A DNA stretch of 64,000 bases from Streptomyces sp. NBC_01264 (GCF_026340675.1 NZ_JAPEOX010000001.1:1860001-1924000), one strand, 5' to 3'; positions 17,404-26,745 are shown, numbered from the stretch's first letter. Translations and numbers: made by a program. Notes: a model not told the origin generated them from the sequence alone.

Positions 17404-17865
17404 ATGTTCCGCCGGAAGAACCGACACGACGAACAGGCAGAGGAGTTCCGCGCCGCCGCCGCACAGCTGATCGCCTCGGCCGCCGAGCCCTGCCGGCCTG
17501 CTCCGGCGGGCGCGGAGCCGAGCGGCGTAGAGCCCGAGGGTGTGGAGCTGGAGATCCCGGCGGAGCTCCACGTCCCGGCGGCCGGGGATCTGGCCGGGTC
17601 GATGATGCCGTACTGGGCGCCGCTGACCGTGGACGGAGTCGTCGTGTCCTGCTCGGAGTGCGGCGTATACCGCGACTGGCTCGTCCTGAACTCCGACGAC
17701 CGGGTGTGGGTGCGCTGCCGCTCCGGACACGCAACTCCCGTCCCCGGGCTGGACGCGGCCTGGTACGAGCGGACCGCCGGGCCGGTCGAAAGTCTCCACG
17801 CCAGCCGGGAGGACGGCGAGACCGCGTTCGGCTACGACGGAACCTTCGCGGGAGTGATCCTCTGA
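17404..17865 (+). CDS. Hypothetical protein following the relaxase
   Basis: A 153-residue protein. ATG17404 was chosen for the GGGAGGCG ribosome site; an in-frame ATG at 17320 overlaps the relaxase end and has no such site. A central segment 'VVSCSECGVYRDWLVLNSDD' and 'CRSGHATPVPGLDAAWYER' contains a CxxC and a CxxxH pair that may bind zinc. The first 60 residues are Ala/Glu-rich. I do not recognise the family. It may be the last gene of the mobilisation operon. Confidence 0.65.
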   Translation: MFRRKNRHDEQAEEFRAAAAQLIASAAEPCRPAPAGAEPSGVEPEGVELEIPAELHVPAAGDLAGSMMPYWAPLTVDGVVVSCSECGVYRDWLVLNSDDRVWVRCRSGHATPVPGLDAAWYERTAGPVESLHASREDGETAFGYDGTFAGVIL

Positions 17866-17952
17866 TCGCACACCAGGCGAGATGGATCTACCCCGCCCAT
17901 GGTGATCGGGGTAACGTACGGCCGCACACGAATTCTGGGGGGGGAATCACAT

Positions 17953-18708
17953 ATGCGAAACAGCGTCAGAAATCTGCTCGGCCTCACCGCTCTCGGCGCC
18001 TTCGCGCTGACGGGCTGCTCTCAGGCCGCCACGCCCTCCGCACCTGCCTCCTCACCGCAGGGCGAAGTGAAGGTCGGCGCGAAGTCCGGCACACCGTCGA
18101 AGCCCTTGACCAGTGCTGAACTCGGCCCGCGCTTGCTGGACCTGATCGACCTCGGCTCCGACTACCGGGTGAAGCCCGAGACGACGTCGAAGCACGACGA
18201 CATGGCCGTGGTCGGGTGCCCGGCCCTGGAGAAGCTCGGCTCCGGATCAACTGACGGCTCCCTGGACTTCCCCAACCAGGCCAAGGTCTCCTTCACGTAC
18301 GCGTCGAAGGATTCCGACCTGAGCGAGGAGGTCTACAGCGACACCGACGAGAAGATCGCCAGCCGGTCCCGGGAGATCTTCACCGCGATGGGCTCGTGCC
18401 CGAAGTACCAGATGGTCTCTGGAAGCACTCCCATCGAGGTCACCGTCCAGAAGGTGACCGCGCCCCAGCGCGGCGATGAGCAGTGGGGGCACATCCTGAC
18501 GCTCACGGCCGGCGGACGTCCCAGCGTGATGAAGCAGATCGCCGTCCGCTCCGGCAACGTGCTGGTCGTCGCGGCTTATGCGGGTCCGGACATGTCCTTG
18601 CTACGTTCCCGCTGTGCTGAAGAGCGAGACTGGAGTGCTGGGGTGGCGGGTGTTCTTCACCCGTCGTGGTCTGCCGCGGCCGAAGACCGAATGCGACTTG
18701 CTGCCTGA
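17953..18708 (+). pseudogene. Secreted lipoprotein gene, 3' end replaced at a mobile-element boundary
   Basis: ATG17953 follows a GGGGGGGG ribosome site. The N-terminus 'MRNSVRNLLGLTALGAFALT' ends in a lipobox LTGCS (Cys at about residue 22), so this is a lipid-anchored exported protein. The body up to 'NVLVVAAYAGPDMSLL' looks like an ordinary domain, then about 40 residues of unrelated GC-rich translation follow before the stop. The recombinase gene starts inside this tail at 18614. The simplest reading is that a mobile element entered near 18590-18613 and cut off the last few residues. Its original role is unknown. Confidence 0.6.
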
Positions 18709-20092
18709 ACTCGGTGATCTTGACGGTTGGCTGGACGAGTGGCGGATCGAGGATGGATCGCCGTATCTGATCGACCCGTTGCGTCGGTACGACGTGGACC
18801 TCAACGACTACTTCGTGACCGAGCTGGCCAACGAGCCGGTGACCACGCAGGAGGCGGTGGCGTACGACCTCAAGCGGTTCTTGAAGTTCTTATGGGACAA
18901 CCGGAGGCGGCGGAGCTGGAAGGTGGCCACGTCCGAGGACCGGGCCGCGTTCAAGCACTGGCGGGTGACCGATATCGCCGGCCCGCGGGTGGAATTGACG
19001 ACCTGGGACCGGGAGGTCGCGACGGTCAACCAGTTTTACCGCTGGGCCGTACGGAAGGGGCATGCTGCGTGGAGCCCGTTCCTTCTGCGGACGTCCCGCA
19101 GCCGCGACCCTCGGCGGACGGCAGCGGGTGCGGAGACCCCGGCGGAAGCGTCGCACAAGGGCCCGCGCAACGACGTCGAGTGGCTGCCGCCGGCGCTCTA
19201 CCGGCAGTGGCGGGACGTCGGGGTACGGGGCTTCGGCGTTGACGGCCTGCCGGACCGATCGTTCCGGGGCCGGTTCGCCTCGCGCAACGCGGCCTACAGC
19301 GATCTGAAGATCCGCACGGGCCTGCGGCTGGCCGAGCAGACGAGCCTGAGCCTGTTCGAGCTGCCGGAGATGGTCCCGGGCCTGCTGAATCAGCGGTCGT
19401 GGCTACCGACAGCGATTGCCAAGGCAGGCTCCGCACGCCGTGTCTACTTCCCGGCGTCCGCGCTGAAGGACGTGTGGGACTTCGTTGAGACAGACCGGGC
19501 GGAGGCGGTGGAGGCCGCCCAGGAGGCGGGCCTCTATGAGCGGATCCTGAACCCGCTGATCGTCCCGGACCGGCGACGGCCGTTCGTGATGGTGGACGGC
19601 GAACGTCTGTCCATCGCGAAGCTGAAGCACGAAGAGCGCCGACGGGTGCTGATCGACAGCCCGCAGGGGCTGGAACCTGCGGCCTTGTGGCTTAACCAGT
19701 TCGGCCTGCCGAGCAAGCCTTCGGCCTGGCAGGAGGTGTTCAAGACAGCCAACGGGCGGTGCGAGCGACTCGGGCTCAGGCTTCGGTGCCACCCCCATGT
19801 TCTGCGCCACAGCTTCGCCGTGATCACTTTGGAACAGCTGTGGCGCGGGCACATTCAGGAGCTGGCGACGATGACTCCCAGGCAGCGTGAGACGTACCAG
19901 ATGATCTTCGGGGATCCGTTGAACTGGGTGCGGATGAGACTGGGGCATTCGTCCATCGAGGTCACGCAGATATACCTGCACACCTTGCAGGAACTGGAGA
20001 TGGAGACCCGGATGGCGCTGGTCCCCTCCGGGTGGGAGCCAACCGGTGTCCATCCGGAGGACCTGCAGGGGGCGGTGGACGATGCAGCCTGA
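18614..20092 (+). CDS. Tyrosine recombinase, first of three (TnpA/GinA-like)
   Basis: A 492-residue integrase. Catalytic boxes are recognisable: 'LKIRTGLRLAEQTSLSLFEL' (box I arginine, about residue 236), 'HPHVLRHSFAV' (HxxR, about residue 395) and 'RLGHSSIEVTQIYLH' (His and the nucleophilic Tyr, about residues 442-456). An N-terminal SAM-like core-binding domain lies around 'FLKFLWDNRRRRSWKVATSE'. GTG18614 was chosen because it begins the conserved part; earlier in-frame starts lie in the remnant lipoprotein gene. The enzyme would cut and join DNA at the element ends. Confidence 0.85.
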   Translation: MLKSETGVLGWRVFFTRRGLPRPKTECDLLPELGDLDGWLDEWRIEDGSPYLIDPLRRYDVDLNDYFVTELANEPVTTQEAVAYDLKRFLKFLWDNRRRRSWKVATSEDRAAFKHWRVTDIAGPRVELTTWDREVATVNQFYRWAVRKGHAAWSPFLLRTSRSRDPRRTAAGAETPAEASHKGPRNDVEWLPPALYRQWRDVGVRGFGVDGLPDRSFRGRFASRNAAYSDLKIRTGLRLAEQTSLSLFELPEMVPGLLNQRSWLPTAIAKAGSARRVYFPASALKDVWDFVETDRAEAVEAAQEAGLYERILNPLIVPDRRRPFVMVDGERLSIAKLKHEERRRVLIDSPQGLEPAALWLNQFGLPSKPSAWQEVFKTANGRCERLGLRLRCHPHVLRHSFAVITLEQLWRGHIQELATMTPRQRETYQMIFGDPLNWVRMRLGHSSIEVTQIYLHTLQELEMETRMALVPSGWEPTGVHPEDLQGAVDDAA

Positions 20093-22016
20093 GCTCCCTG
20101 GACAGCGCCGCCGGACCGGGCGGGGGCGGGTCGCGGCCCAGCCGGAGGGTTACTACCAGCCGGAGATGGTCCGCGCGGAGGCCGGTCCGGTCGTCGAGTT
20201 CTTCGGGGAGGACGACCGCCGAGCCGCCTACGACTTCGCCAAGCTGCCCTGCTCGCGCATGCACGCGGACCTGGCCGCCGCGTGGGGGCGCCGGATCGGC
20301 CCGAGCGGGGGACTGCGGACCCGTGGCGCCGCGGACAGCGCCTGGGGATCTCTCTCGCGTCTGCTGCGGTGGTTGGGCAGCCTGGGCCGTCCGCCCGCGA
20401 CGCTGGCCGGGCTGACCGTCTCGCATCTGCGGCACTTCGACCAGCACCGGCGCATGACCATCTCCGCCTTCGTGGCGGTGACCGAGATGGCCCAGATCCG
20501 CGAGGCACTGAAGGCAGTACAGCCGGTCAGCCTTCTGCACCAGGAGGTACGCGAGTACCTGGAACAGCCCGGGCATCTCTACGGCCGGTGGAAGGCGCTC
20601 AAGACCAGGCCGCTGGTTGCGGGCTACTCGGACCGGGAGTTCGCCGCCATCATGGCCGCGGCTCGCGCGGACGTGGTGGCCGTCCGGCAACGGCTGCGGG
20701 CCTCCTGGAGGCTGGCCGAGATTTTCGAGTCCACCCCGGACACCCTTAGCGATACCGACCGGGCCCGGGTGGCCGAGCTGGCGCGGAGGCTGCGGACGGG
20801 TGAGGTCCCGCCGCCGGAGAGGCACCGGATCAGGGGCACCAACATCCCGGATCTGACCGCGCAGAAGGACCGTGCGGGCGAGCTGTTTCTCACCACTCAG
20901 GACCTGGCTCCGCTGCTGGTCCTCGGAGTTGGGCTGTCGGGGCGGAATTCCGAGACGCTGAAGGAGCTTGCGGCCGACCATCGTGTTCTCGATGGCCGGG
21001 CGGTCGCGGTGAACCTGCTTAAACGACGCCGCGGCAAGACCCGTAGCCGCGAGACGATCCACTGGGAGGTCGGCTCGGAGAGCTCCCAGCTGCACACGCC
21101 GGGCGGGTGGTTCCTGTTGGTGAGCGAATTATCCGCTGCCAGCCGTGGCTTCAGCCGCTCCGAGCGAGTGTGGTCGATCTGGGCGGGTACGCCGTCTGCC
21201 GGCCCGGAGGAGTTCCGCGCCGCCCGGGCGGCCGCCAACGGCCACATCGACCCGTTCGCCCTCCGTCTCGGCCGGCAGCTGCATCTGAGCCGGTGGGCTG
21301 CCGGGCACGGTCTGATCGCCGATGCGGCCACCGAGACCGCCCAGGGCGAGCCGGAGCCGCTGAAGCTCACCCTGGGACGGTTGAAGAAGACCGTCGAGGT
21401 TCGCACCACCCGGGCCGTGGGCGGCCACCTGCCCTCGGCATCGCGGACCAACACCCCGGACGTGTCGTTCCTGCACTACCTGCGCAGTGATCCGAGGATC
21501 AGGAACTGGGCCGACCGGGTCCTGACCGAGGCCCTGGCAGACGCAGAGGCGTCCGCCCACGCCTTCCGCGGAAGGATCCTGGATGAGTGGGCCGCCACGG
21601 AGGTGCGGCGCGATCCGCAGGCCACGGCCACTGCGCTGGGCACCACCGCCGAAAACCTCATGCGCGCGACCGCCGGTGAGCTTGACACACTGGTGGCTTC
21701 CTGCCTGGACTTCGAGCACAGCCCGCACAGCGCGGGCGGACTCTGCGACGTGTCCTTCCTGACCTGTTTGCGCTGCCCGAACGCGCTGGTCGCGGAACGT
21801 CACCTGCCCAAGCTGTTCGCTCTGCTGAACTGGCTCCAGGACGAGCTCAACGCCCGCAGCATCGAGGACTGGATCGGGCGGCACGGCATCACCTGGCTGA
21901 TCATCACCCGGCTGATCCTGCCGAAGTTCACCCCCGCCCAGCTGGAGCAGGCCCGCCACCAGGCGCCGGATGCCTTGCCCACCGCTCTGCTCGACGGACT
22001 GAGGGAGCCTTCGTGA
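20082..22016 (+). CDS. Second large recombinase-like protein (TnpB/GinB-like)
   Basis: A 644-residue protein. ATG20082 overlaps the first recombinase gene by 11 bases. A box-I-like segment 'LLVLGVGLSGRNSETLKELA' is visible, but the HxxR and Tyr boxes are not clear, so it may be catalytically weak or act as a partner subunit. A late cysteine group 'DVSFLTCLRCPNALVAERHL' resembles the zinc-binding C-terminal region of GInt/Tn554 second recombinases. Function is assigned mainly by operon position and size. Confidence 0.65.
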   Translation: MQPELPGQRRRTGRGRVAAQPEGYYQPEMVRAEAGPVVEFFGEDDRRAAYDFAKLPCSRMHADLAAAWGRRIGPSGGLRTRGAADSAWGSLSRLLRWLGSLGRPPATLAGLTVSHLRHFDQHRRMTISAFVAVTEMAQIREALKAVQPVSLLHQEVREYLEQPGHLYGRWKALKTRPLVAGYSDREFAAIMAAARADVVAVRQRLRASWRLAEIFESTPDTLSDTDRARVAELARRLRTGEVPPPERHRIRGTNIPDLTAQKDRAGELFLTTQDLAPLLVLGVGLSGRNSETLKELAADHRVLDGRAVAVNLLKRRRGKTRSRETIHWEVGSESSQLHTPGGWFLLVSELSAASRGFSRSERVWSIWAGTPSAGPEEFRAARAAANGHIDPFALRLGRQLHLSRWAAGHGLIADAATETAQGEPEPLKLTLGRLKKTVEVRTTRAVGGHLPSASRTNTPDVSFLHYLRSDPRIRNWADRVLTEALADAEASAHAFRGRILDEWAATEVRRDPQATATALGTTAENLMRATAGELDTLVASCLDFEHSPHSAGGLCDVSFLTCLRCPNALVAERHLPKLFALLNWLQDELNARSIEDWIGRHGITWLIITRLILPKFTPAQLEQARHQAPDALPTALLDGLREPS

Positions 22017-24145
22017 CCAACCGGACTGCCGGCCGCGTACACGCGGGCCTGCCCAACCAGAGGCAGCCCCGGGTCGATCCGGATGCCTTCGTCCTGGCCG
22101 GGCGCCCGCTGCTGCCCGGAGTGCGCCTGTCGGACACCTCACGGTTCAGCGAGGACATCTGGCGGCTGAAGCATGCCCAGATGCAGCGCCACCAGACCGA
22201 CCTCGTCATGAACTTCACGCGGGTCCCAGCCCGGTTCCGGCAGGTTGCCAAGGAGGTGAGCTACACGCTGCTGGCCAGTGACCTGCCGCCGGGCTGCGAG
22301 CAGGTCCGAACCCTCTCGACGATCCGCAGATACGCGGCCGACCTGCGAAGGGTTCTGGTCTGGGTGGACGACCACCAAGCCCTTGCAGTCTCCGCGTTGA
22401 CCGGCGCCGATGTCGAGGAATTCGCCCGGCACCTGGCCGGTCTGCGGGAAAGTCAGGACGCCAAGAACGGCTGCCACCGGGCCCTGCGCCTGCTGTGGTT
22501 GTGCCGGACGAAGATCAGCGACCCACTGACGTTCGACCCCGCAGCCGTCCTCGCCGGCCTCCAGCCGTCGGGGTCCCGCTCGGTGACACGACGGGCCAGG
22601 GAGAACGCGACCAGCCGCATCCCCGAGCAGGTGCTGGCGCCCTATCTGGTCTGGGCCCTGCGCTGGATTAACGACTTCGCGGACGATGTGATCGGCGCCC
22701 ATGACGAGTGGCGTCAGCTGAACCGCTGGTCGATGCCCAGCCGTCGACGTCGCGGGCAGCAGCCCATCGGGTTCGGCCAAGCGGGCAAGCAGGTCGCCAA
22801 GGTCCTGAACCGATATCGGCTCGAGGGCCGGCCCTTGCCGGGGTGGAAGGGCAGCGTCAACCGCCAGCACCTCGCCCGTGAGGCCCAGGTCGAACGGACG
22901 AGTCTGGTTGACCGGGCCCCGGGCGGGAAGCTGATCCGTGAGGCCGCCGCCGAACTCGGGATCGCCGACGCGGCATACCTGCGGGTTCCCGTCCGCGGCC
23001 TGCTGGACGGCAAGCCCTGGCACGGGCCGATCGAGTACGCAGACGTCGAGCCGCTGACCCGAATGCTGCAAACTGCCTGCTACATCGTGATCGCTTTCCT
23101 TTCCGGCATGCGCGACAGCGAGGTCAAGCACATCAAGCGCGGCGGCGTCTCCGCCTGGCGCGACGAGGACGGACATGTGGTCCGCCGGCGTTTGACCAGC
23201 CTGGCGTTCAAGGGCGAGGCCGAGCAGGCGGGAGTGGAGGCAACCTGGGTGATCAGTGCCTCCGCCCAACGGGCCGTCGAAGTTCTCCAACGGCTTCAAC
23301 CCGATGGCCAGGACGCTCTCTTCGCGCTGCTGCCGCCTTCGCACGGCTATATCGCCCAGGGCGGAAGGAACGAGGCGCGAACGACGAGCGCCACCAACGC
23401 CGACCTGACCGCCTTCACGAAATGGATCAACGGGTACTGCCAGAAGACCGGCAGCGATGACACCATTTCGCTGGTCAACGGACAAGACTGGAAGGTCACC
23501 ACCAGCCAGTTCCGGCGCACGCTGGCCTGGTTCATCGCCCGCCGTCCCGGCGGCGTCATCGCCGGGGCCCTGCAATTCCGCCACCTGTGCGTTCAAATGT
23601 TCGAAGGGTATGCGGGCACCTCGGAATCCGGCTTCCGAGACGAGGTCGAGGCCGAGGACGCCATCGCTCGCGGCGAGAAGCTCGGCGACCTGATCGTAAG
23701 CCACGAGTTCCACCGCCTGAGCGGACCGGCTGCCGCCGAGGCAGAGAGCCGCCTCGCGGAGTTCGAGCGACACGTCCAGTTCTGCGGCAAGGTCTTCAAC
23801 GACGCCAAGCGGCTCCAGCGACACATGAACCGGCATGACCCGCACATCTATCCGGGCGACTTTGTCACCTGCGTCCACAATCCCGACCGGGCCCTCTGTC
23901 GTCGCAGCGATGGCAGGGACGGGCCATCCCTGCCGGATTGCCAGCCGTTGCGCTGCCGCAATGTCGCGCTGAGCAGCGACAACATCCTCCGCATGAGGGA
24001 AGCCCTCGCCGCCTATGACCGGGAGCTCGAGCTTGGCGACCACCTCGCCCCGCTCGTCCGCCACCGACTGGGCGTCCGCCGCCAGGAGATCGCCGGCTTC
24101 CTCACCGCTGCCGCCGCGAATGACCCCGCCCCGGAGACATCATGA
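22013..24145 (+). CDS. Third large tyrosine recombinase (GinC-like)
   Basis: A 710-residue protein starting at GTG22013, overlapping the previous stop (GTGA). The catalytic region includes 'IAFLSGMRDSEVKHIKRGGV' (box I Arg, about residue 368) and 'VTTSQFRRTLAWFIARRPGG' with 'ALQFRHLCVQMFEGYAG' (the His/Tyr end, about 500-540). A Cys/His-rich tail 'FVTCVHNPDRALCRRSDG' near residue 620 may bind zinc. The large size and the tail are usual in three-recombinase operons. It probably works together with the other two. Confidence 0.75.
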   Translation: MTNRTAGRVHAGLPNQRQPRVDPDAFVLAGRPLLPGVRLSDTSRFSEDIWRLKHAQMQRHQTDLVMNFTRVPARFRQVAKEVSYTLLASDLPPGCEQVRTLSTIRRYAADLRRVLVWVDDHQALAVSALTGADVEEFARHLAGLRESQDAKNGCHRALRLLWLCRTKISDPLTFDPAAVLAGLQPSGSRSVTRRARENATSRIPEQVLAPYLVWALRWINDFADDVIGAHDEWRQLNRWSMPSRRRRGQQPIGFGQAGKQVAKVLNRYRLEGRPLPGWKGSVNRQHLAREAQVERTSLVDRAPGGKLIREAAAELGIADAAYLRVPVRGLLDGKPWHGPIEYADVEPLTRMLQTACYIVIAFLSGMRDSEVKHIKRGGVSAWRDEDGHVVRRRLTSLAFKGEAEQAGVEATWVISASAQRAVEVLQRLQPDGQDALFALLPPSHGYIAQGGRNEARTTSATNADLTAFTKWINGYCQKTGSDDTISLVNGQDWKVTTSQFRRTLAWFIARRPGGVIAGALQFRHLCVQMFEGYAGTSESGFRDEVEAEDAIARGEKLGDLIVSHEFHRLSGPAAAEAESRLAEFERHVQFCGKVFNDAKRLQRHMNRHDPHIYPGDFVTCVHNPDRALCRRSDGRDGPSLPDCQPLRCRNVALSSDNILRMREALAAYDRELELGDHLAPLVRHRLGVRRQEIAGFLTAAAANDPAPETS

Positions 24146-24702
24146 ATCGCCCCCTGCCGACGGATCAGCAGGTCCGCACCTCGATGGAGACCGAACTCGA
24201 CGCGAGCCGGTCCGCCGGCCGGCGCGCCACGGTGAGCAACGTCGAGAAGCAACTCGGCGTGACGCACGCGACGTTCTACCGGAACTATCCCGGCCAGATC
24301 GCGTGGTTCAAGGCTCAGCTTGTCGCTCGCCGCGAGGGTGCGGTCGCCGTCAGGGACACCGTCAAGCACCAGGACGATCTGGACCGGCTTCGACGCGAGA
24401 ACACCGACCTACGCAAGCAGCTGAGGATCTATGCCGAGGCGATCCGTCAGCTATCCATGGACAAGGCCTTGCTGGAGGACAAGCTCCAGGTCCTCACAGG
24501 AACCACGGATCTCGATGAGCGCCGTCGCCAACAAGACCTTCGGGGAGTATCGCAACGAGAGACGGAAGCCCGCGTCGCTGCTGGCGAGGGTTCGGCATTG
24601 GGAGCCCGCGAGCATGGACGACGCCTTGGACCTCCTGGACATCTTGATGGCCTCCCGGCTCCCGGCCCGCACCGACCGGGAGGAGCAGGAGCCGCTCGGT
24701 AG
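24142..24702 (+). CDS. DUF6262/TnpC-like coiled-coil protein, C-terminus probably altered
   Basis: A 186-residue frame whose start overlaps the third recombinase (ATGA). The first 125 residues look genuine: an HTH-like 'TVSNVEKQLGVTHATFYRNY' (about 31-50) and a coiled coil 'LDRLRRENTDLRKQLRIYAE'. This matches the small accessory protein that ends Tn554/GInt operons (TnpC/GinD). The remaining 60 residues are Arg/Gly/Pro-rich and lie over a Tn3-like fragment in another frame, so the natural end was probably lost when other DNA joined near 24515. Confidence 0.65.
   Translation: MNRPLPTDQQVRTSMETELDASRSAGRRATVSNVEKQLGVTHATFYRNYPGQIAWFKAQLVARREGAVAVRDTVKHQDDLDRLRRENTDLRKQLRIYAEAIRQLSMDKALLEDKLQVLTGTTDLDERRRQQDLRGVSQRETEARVAAGEGSALGAREHGRRLGPPGHLDGLPAPGPHRPGGAGAAR
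24515..24700 (+). pseudogene. Tn3-family transposase fragment
   Basis: A frame from 24515 reads 'KTFGEYRNERRKPASLLARV' and 'WEPASMDDALDLLDILMASR'. The second segment strongly resembles the conserved stretch in the N-terminal third of Tn3-family transposases. Nothing before or after it continues the protein, so it is an isolated scrap overlapping the DUF6262-like gene in another frame. Confidence 0.5.
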
Positions 24703-24800
24703 GGTTCCCGGCCGCCGTTGTGGGCGATCTCCCGGAAGACCGTCGACGCCGCCCGACCGAGGCGCCTCTCCATCTGACGAGCGGAGTCACCGACGCTGTC
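24700..24800 (-). pseudogene. IS30-family transposase fragment
   Basis: The minus strand encodes 'GDSARQMERRLGRAASTVFR' followed by 'EIAHNGGREPYRAAPA'. This is the helix-turn-helix of IS30 transposases (compare the general pattern ...IA.RLGR..STVSREI.RNGG...YRA). Only this segment is present. Confidence 0.55.
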
Positions 24801-25073
24801 CTTCGACAGTGGGCATAGTCGCCTTGTCGCCGATTCGAGTCGACGCGAAAGGCTCGTGGCATCTTGGCTGGAGATGTCACGGCGGCCTGCCTCGACCGGT
24901 CCTACAGGGATGAGGTTCCCCTGCAATGCCGAGTGTCGGGGGAGCGAGCGGGGCGGAGGCACTGCACCGCCGAGCCGAAGCCGCCGAGCAAGGAACTGCC
25001 CGTCGATCAGCGTGCACCCGGAGGGCAGCACGGCTGGATCCCTCAGGCCGCGCCTGGGTCGGTGAGTGCGATG

Positions 25074-25167
25074 GCCGGATCACCATCGACGAACGCGCCG
25101 AACTTGCCGCGCAGCGCACGGAGAATGCCCAGTTCGAGGGGGCCAGCGGCGTACTGAGGACAGCCGC
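25074..25167 (+). pseudogene. IS3-family OrfA fragment
   Basis: The plus strand reads 'TIDERAELAAQRTENAQFEG' then 'ASGVLRTA', matching the end of the OrfA coiled coil (...ERAEL..LR.ENA.L...N.VLRTAS). No OrfB follows and no start precedes it. The flanking 24800-25330 is otherwise without a recognisable gene. Confidence 0.5.
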
Positions 25168-25333
25168 CGGCCGCCGCTGACGGACCTCCTGGACGAACTG
25201 CCCTGCGACTGGGAGCAGGGGCGATGCAGTCCGGCCCGATTTGCTTGTGTGGACGCGTAAGAAGCCAGAGGCCCAATGCGGTTGGGCGGCGAGCCTTGCG
25301 GGCGTACACCGATGAGGCGGAAGGGGCTGACGG

Positions 25334-25852
25334 CTATCCGTCCGTCGGCTCGACGTAGGTGCTGTCGAACCAGTCGATGAACTCGCGCACGGTACCGATC
25401 TTCGAGATCCGGGCGTGCAGGGCTCGCTGGTCGTGGCCGATGACGAACCAGCCGCTGGCCACCGGCTCTCCGCAGCCGCAGTAGCAGGTGCGGGCGCCGT
25501 GGGGGGAGTCGAAGTAGGTGATGGGGTTACGGGTCGTCTCGACAGGCGTGGGCTTGCCGACGTAAGCGTCGTAGACCTCGTCGCCCGGCGTGAGGTACCT
25601 GCCCTCGATCGCTTTGCGTCCTCCGGCCACGGGAACGAGGCTGTCGATCTCGATGGCCATGCGCACCTCGCCCTCGTGGGAGAGCAGGGCGTAACGCTCC
25701 TTCTCGGCGCGTTCCCCAAGGACCCAGCAGCCGCGGTTGGCGTGGAAGAGGGCTTCGTCATTCATGACCGGGTCGAAGCCGACGATGTTGCGGCCGAGCT
25801 GGTCCTCCTGCGGGTTGACGTACCGCCTTGAACCAAGGGTGATGTGAATCAT
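25334..25852 (-). CDS. Hypothetical protein with a Cys-rich GHDQRALH motif
   Basis: A 172-residue soluble protein starting 'MIHITLGSRRYVNPQEDQLG'. A C-terminal motif 'CYCGCGEPVASGWFVIGHDQ' followed by 'RALHARISKIGTVREFIDWF' (about residues 123-160) resembles a small zinc-like C.CGCG...GHD.R..H fold found in other streptomycete hypothetical proteins. The N-terminal part is beta-rich. It stands alone, with transposase scraps on one side and a gene-free stretch on the other. Function unknown. Confidence 0.65.
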   Translation of the reverse strand: MIHITLGSRRYVNPQEDQLGRNIVGFDPVMNDEALFHANRGCWVLGERAEKERYALLSHEGEVRMAIEIDSLVPVAGGRKAIEGRYLTPGDEVYDAYVGKPTPVETTRNPITYFDSPHGARTCYCGCGEPVASGWFVIGHDQRALHARISKIGTVREFIDWFDSTYVEPTDG

Positions 25853-26349
25853 GAACTGCCCCCAATAGGTGTATACCCAGGGCTCCCCGCCCTGCGGACT
25901 ATCGAGATCCTGGCATGAGAGCGCGATACCTTCAACCCCCGGGACGCCAGCACTTCAAGTAGATCGAGTGATGCGGACTTCAGACACGCGCGAGTCACGT
26001 GGTACGGGCTTCGCGGCGCCTTGACCGCCGTTCGACGTGGTCGTGGTTCCAGGCCGGGAAGCTGGGGTGGCCCGGCTGCGACTTCGTGATGTGTGCGTGC
26101 CGGTCATGCTCGGGGCGCCCGAGGTCACGGCCCCTGTGGCATCCGTGTCAGGCAGGCCACGCCGGAGCTGGACCAGTCGAAGACGTCTGGAACGCGGACG
26201 TGTTCAGGTCGGCTTGTGGGGCGCGCAGCCCACGGGCGGCATCCCGCAACCCGCTGCGGGCCCCGGGCGCGGCCGGGCGCGACGAGGGGAGGGCAACGCA
26301 GGACTGCCGGCATGGGGCGGTCGGGCATGCAGGGGGATCCGAAGGTGTT
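25853..26349. other. Gene-poor stretch
   Basis: About 500 bases upstream of the hypothetical gene and downstream of the DUF302 gene. It contains the promoter region of the 25334-25852 gene and GC-rich open frames on both strands, none of which I can support as genes. Confidence 0.5.
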
Positions 26350-26745
26350 TCACCCTGTGGTTTCGAGGGTGCTGAGGGCGGCGTCGAGGCGGCGGGCGGC
26401 TTCGTCGGCGACGGGCTGGAGGGCGGGCAGGCCGGTGAGGGTGACCATGACGCCGGGATCCAGGACCTGGACGGCGGTGCGGTCGCCGTCGGCGCGGACC
26501 ACGACGTTGCAGGGCAGGAGGAGGCCGATGGTGCGGTCGGCGTCCAGGGCCTGGCGGGCGAGCGGCGGGTTGCAGGCGCCGAGGATCAGGTAGTCCTCCA
26601 TGTCGTGGCCGAGTTTGGCCTTCAGGGTGGCGGTGACGTCGATCTCGGTGAGGATGCCGAAGCCCTGCGCGGCAAGGGCCTCACGTACGGCGGTGACGGC
26701 GGTGGCGAAGTCGGTGTCGAGGTGGACGGTCCGGTCGTAACGCAT
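26350..26745 (-). CDS. DUF302-family protein
   Basis: A 131-residue protein with the DUF302 pattern: 'FATAVTAVREALAAQGFGIL' (helix), 'KLGHDMEDYLILGACNPPLA' and 'IGLLLPCNVVVRADGDRTAV'. The cysteine in 'GACNPP' and the one in 'LPCNVV' are the conserved positions. DUF302 proteins are often encoded with sulfide- or persulfide-handling genes. This one is divergent from the MBL-rhodanese operon and shares its control region, with a CstR-type operator at 26831-26844 upstream. The biochemical role is not established. Confidence 0.85.
   Translation of the reverse strand: MRYDRTVHLDTDFATAVTAVREALAAQGFGILTEIDVTATLKAKLGHDMEDYLILGACNPPLARQALDADRTIGLLLPCNVVVRADGDRTAVQVLDPGVMVTLTGLPALQPVADEAARRLDAALSTLETTG

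Larger units (their letters stand above)
18590..24702 (+). mobile_element. Four-gene recombinase module, Tn554/GInt-like
   Basis: Three large tyrosine-recombinase-type genes and one small coiled-coil gene overlap head to tail (11, 4 and 4 bases). This order is that of Tn554 (tnpA, tnpB, tnpC) and of the GInt islands with ginABCD operons, which integrate directionally at fixed sites. The left edge appears to fall just after the truncated lipoprotein gene, near the palindrome GACATGTC (18589-18596). The right edge is unclear because other transposon scraps start at about 24515. No cargo gene lies between the recombinases and those scraps. Confidence 0.6.

Noticed and set aside
15575..17734. 719-codon minus-strand frame opposite the relaxase gene
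   Set aside because: It is a GC-rich shadow: the plus strand has recognisable relaxase motifs and the minus translation has no family resemblance or ribosome site.
22139..24064. 641-codon minus-strand frame opposite the third recombinase
   Set aside because: The plus strand carries the recombinase boxes and coupled starts; the antisense frame only reflects codon-position GC bias.
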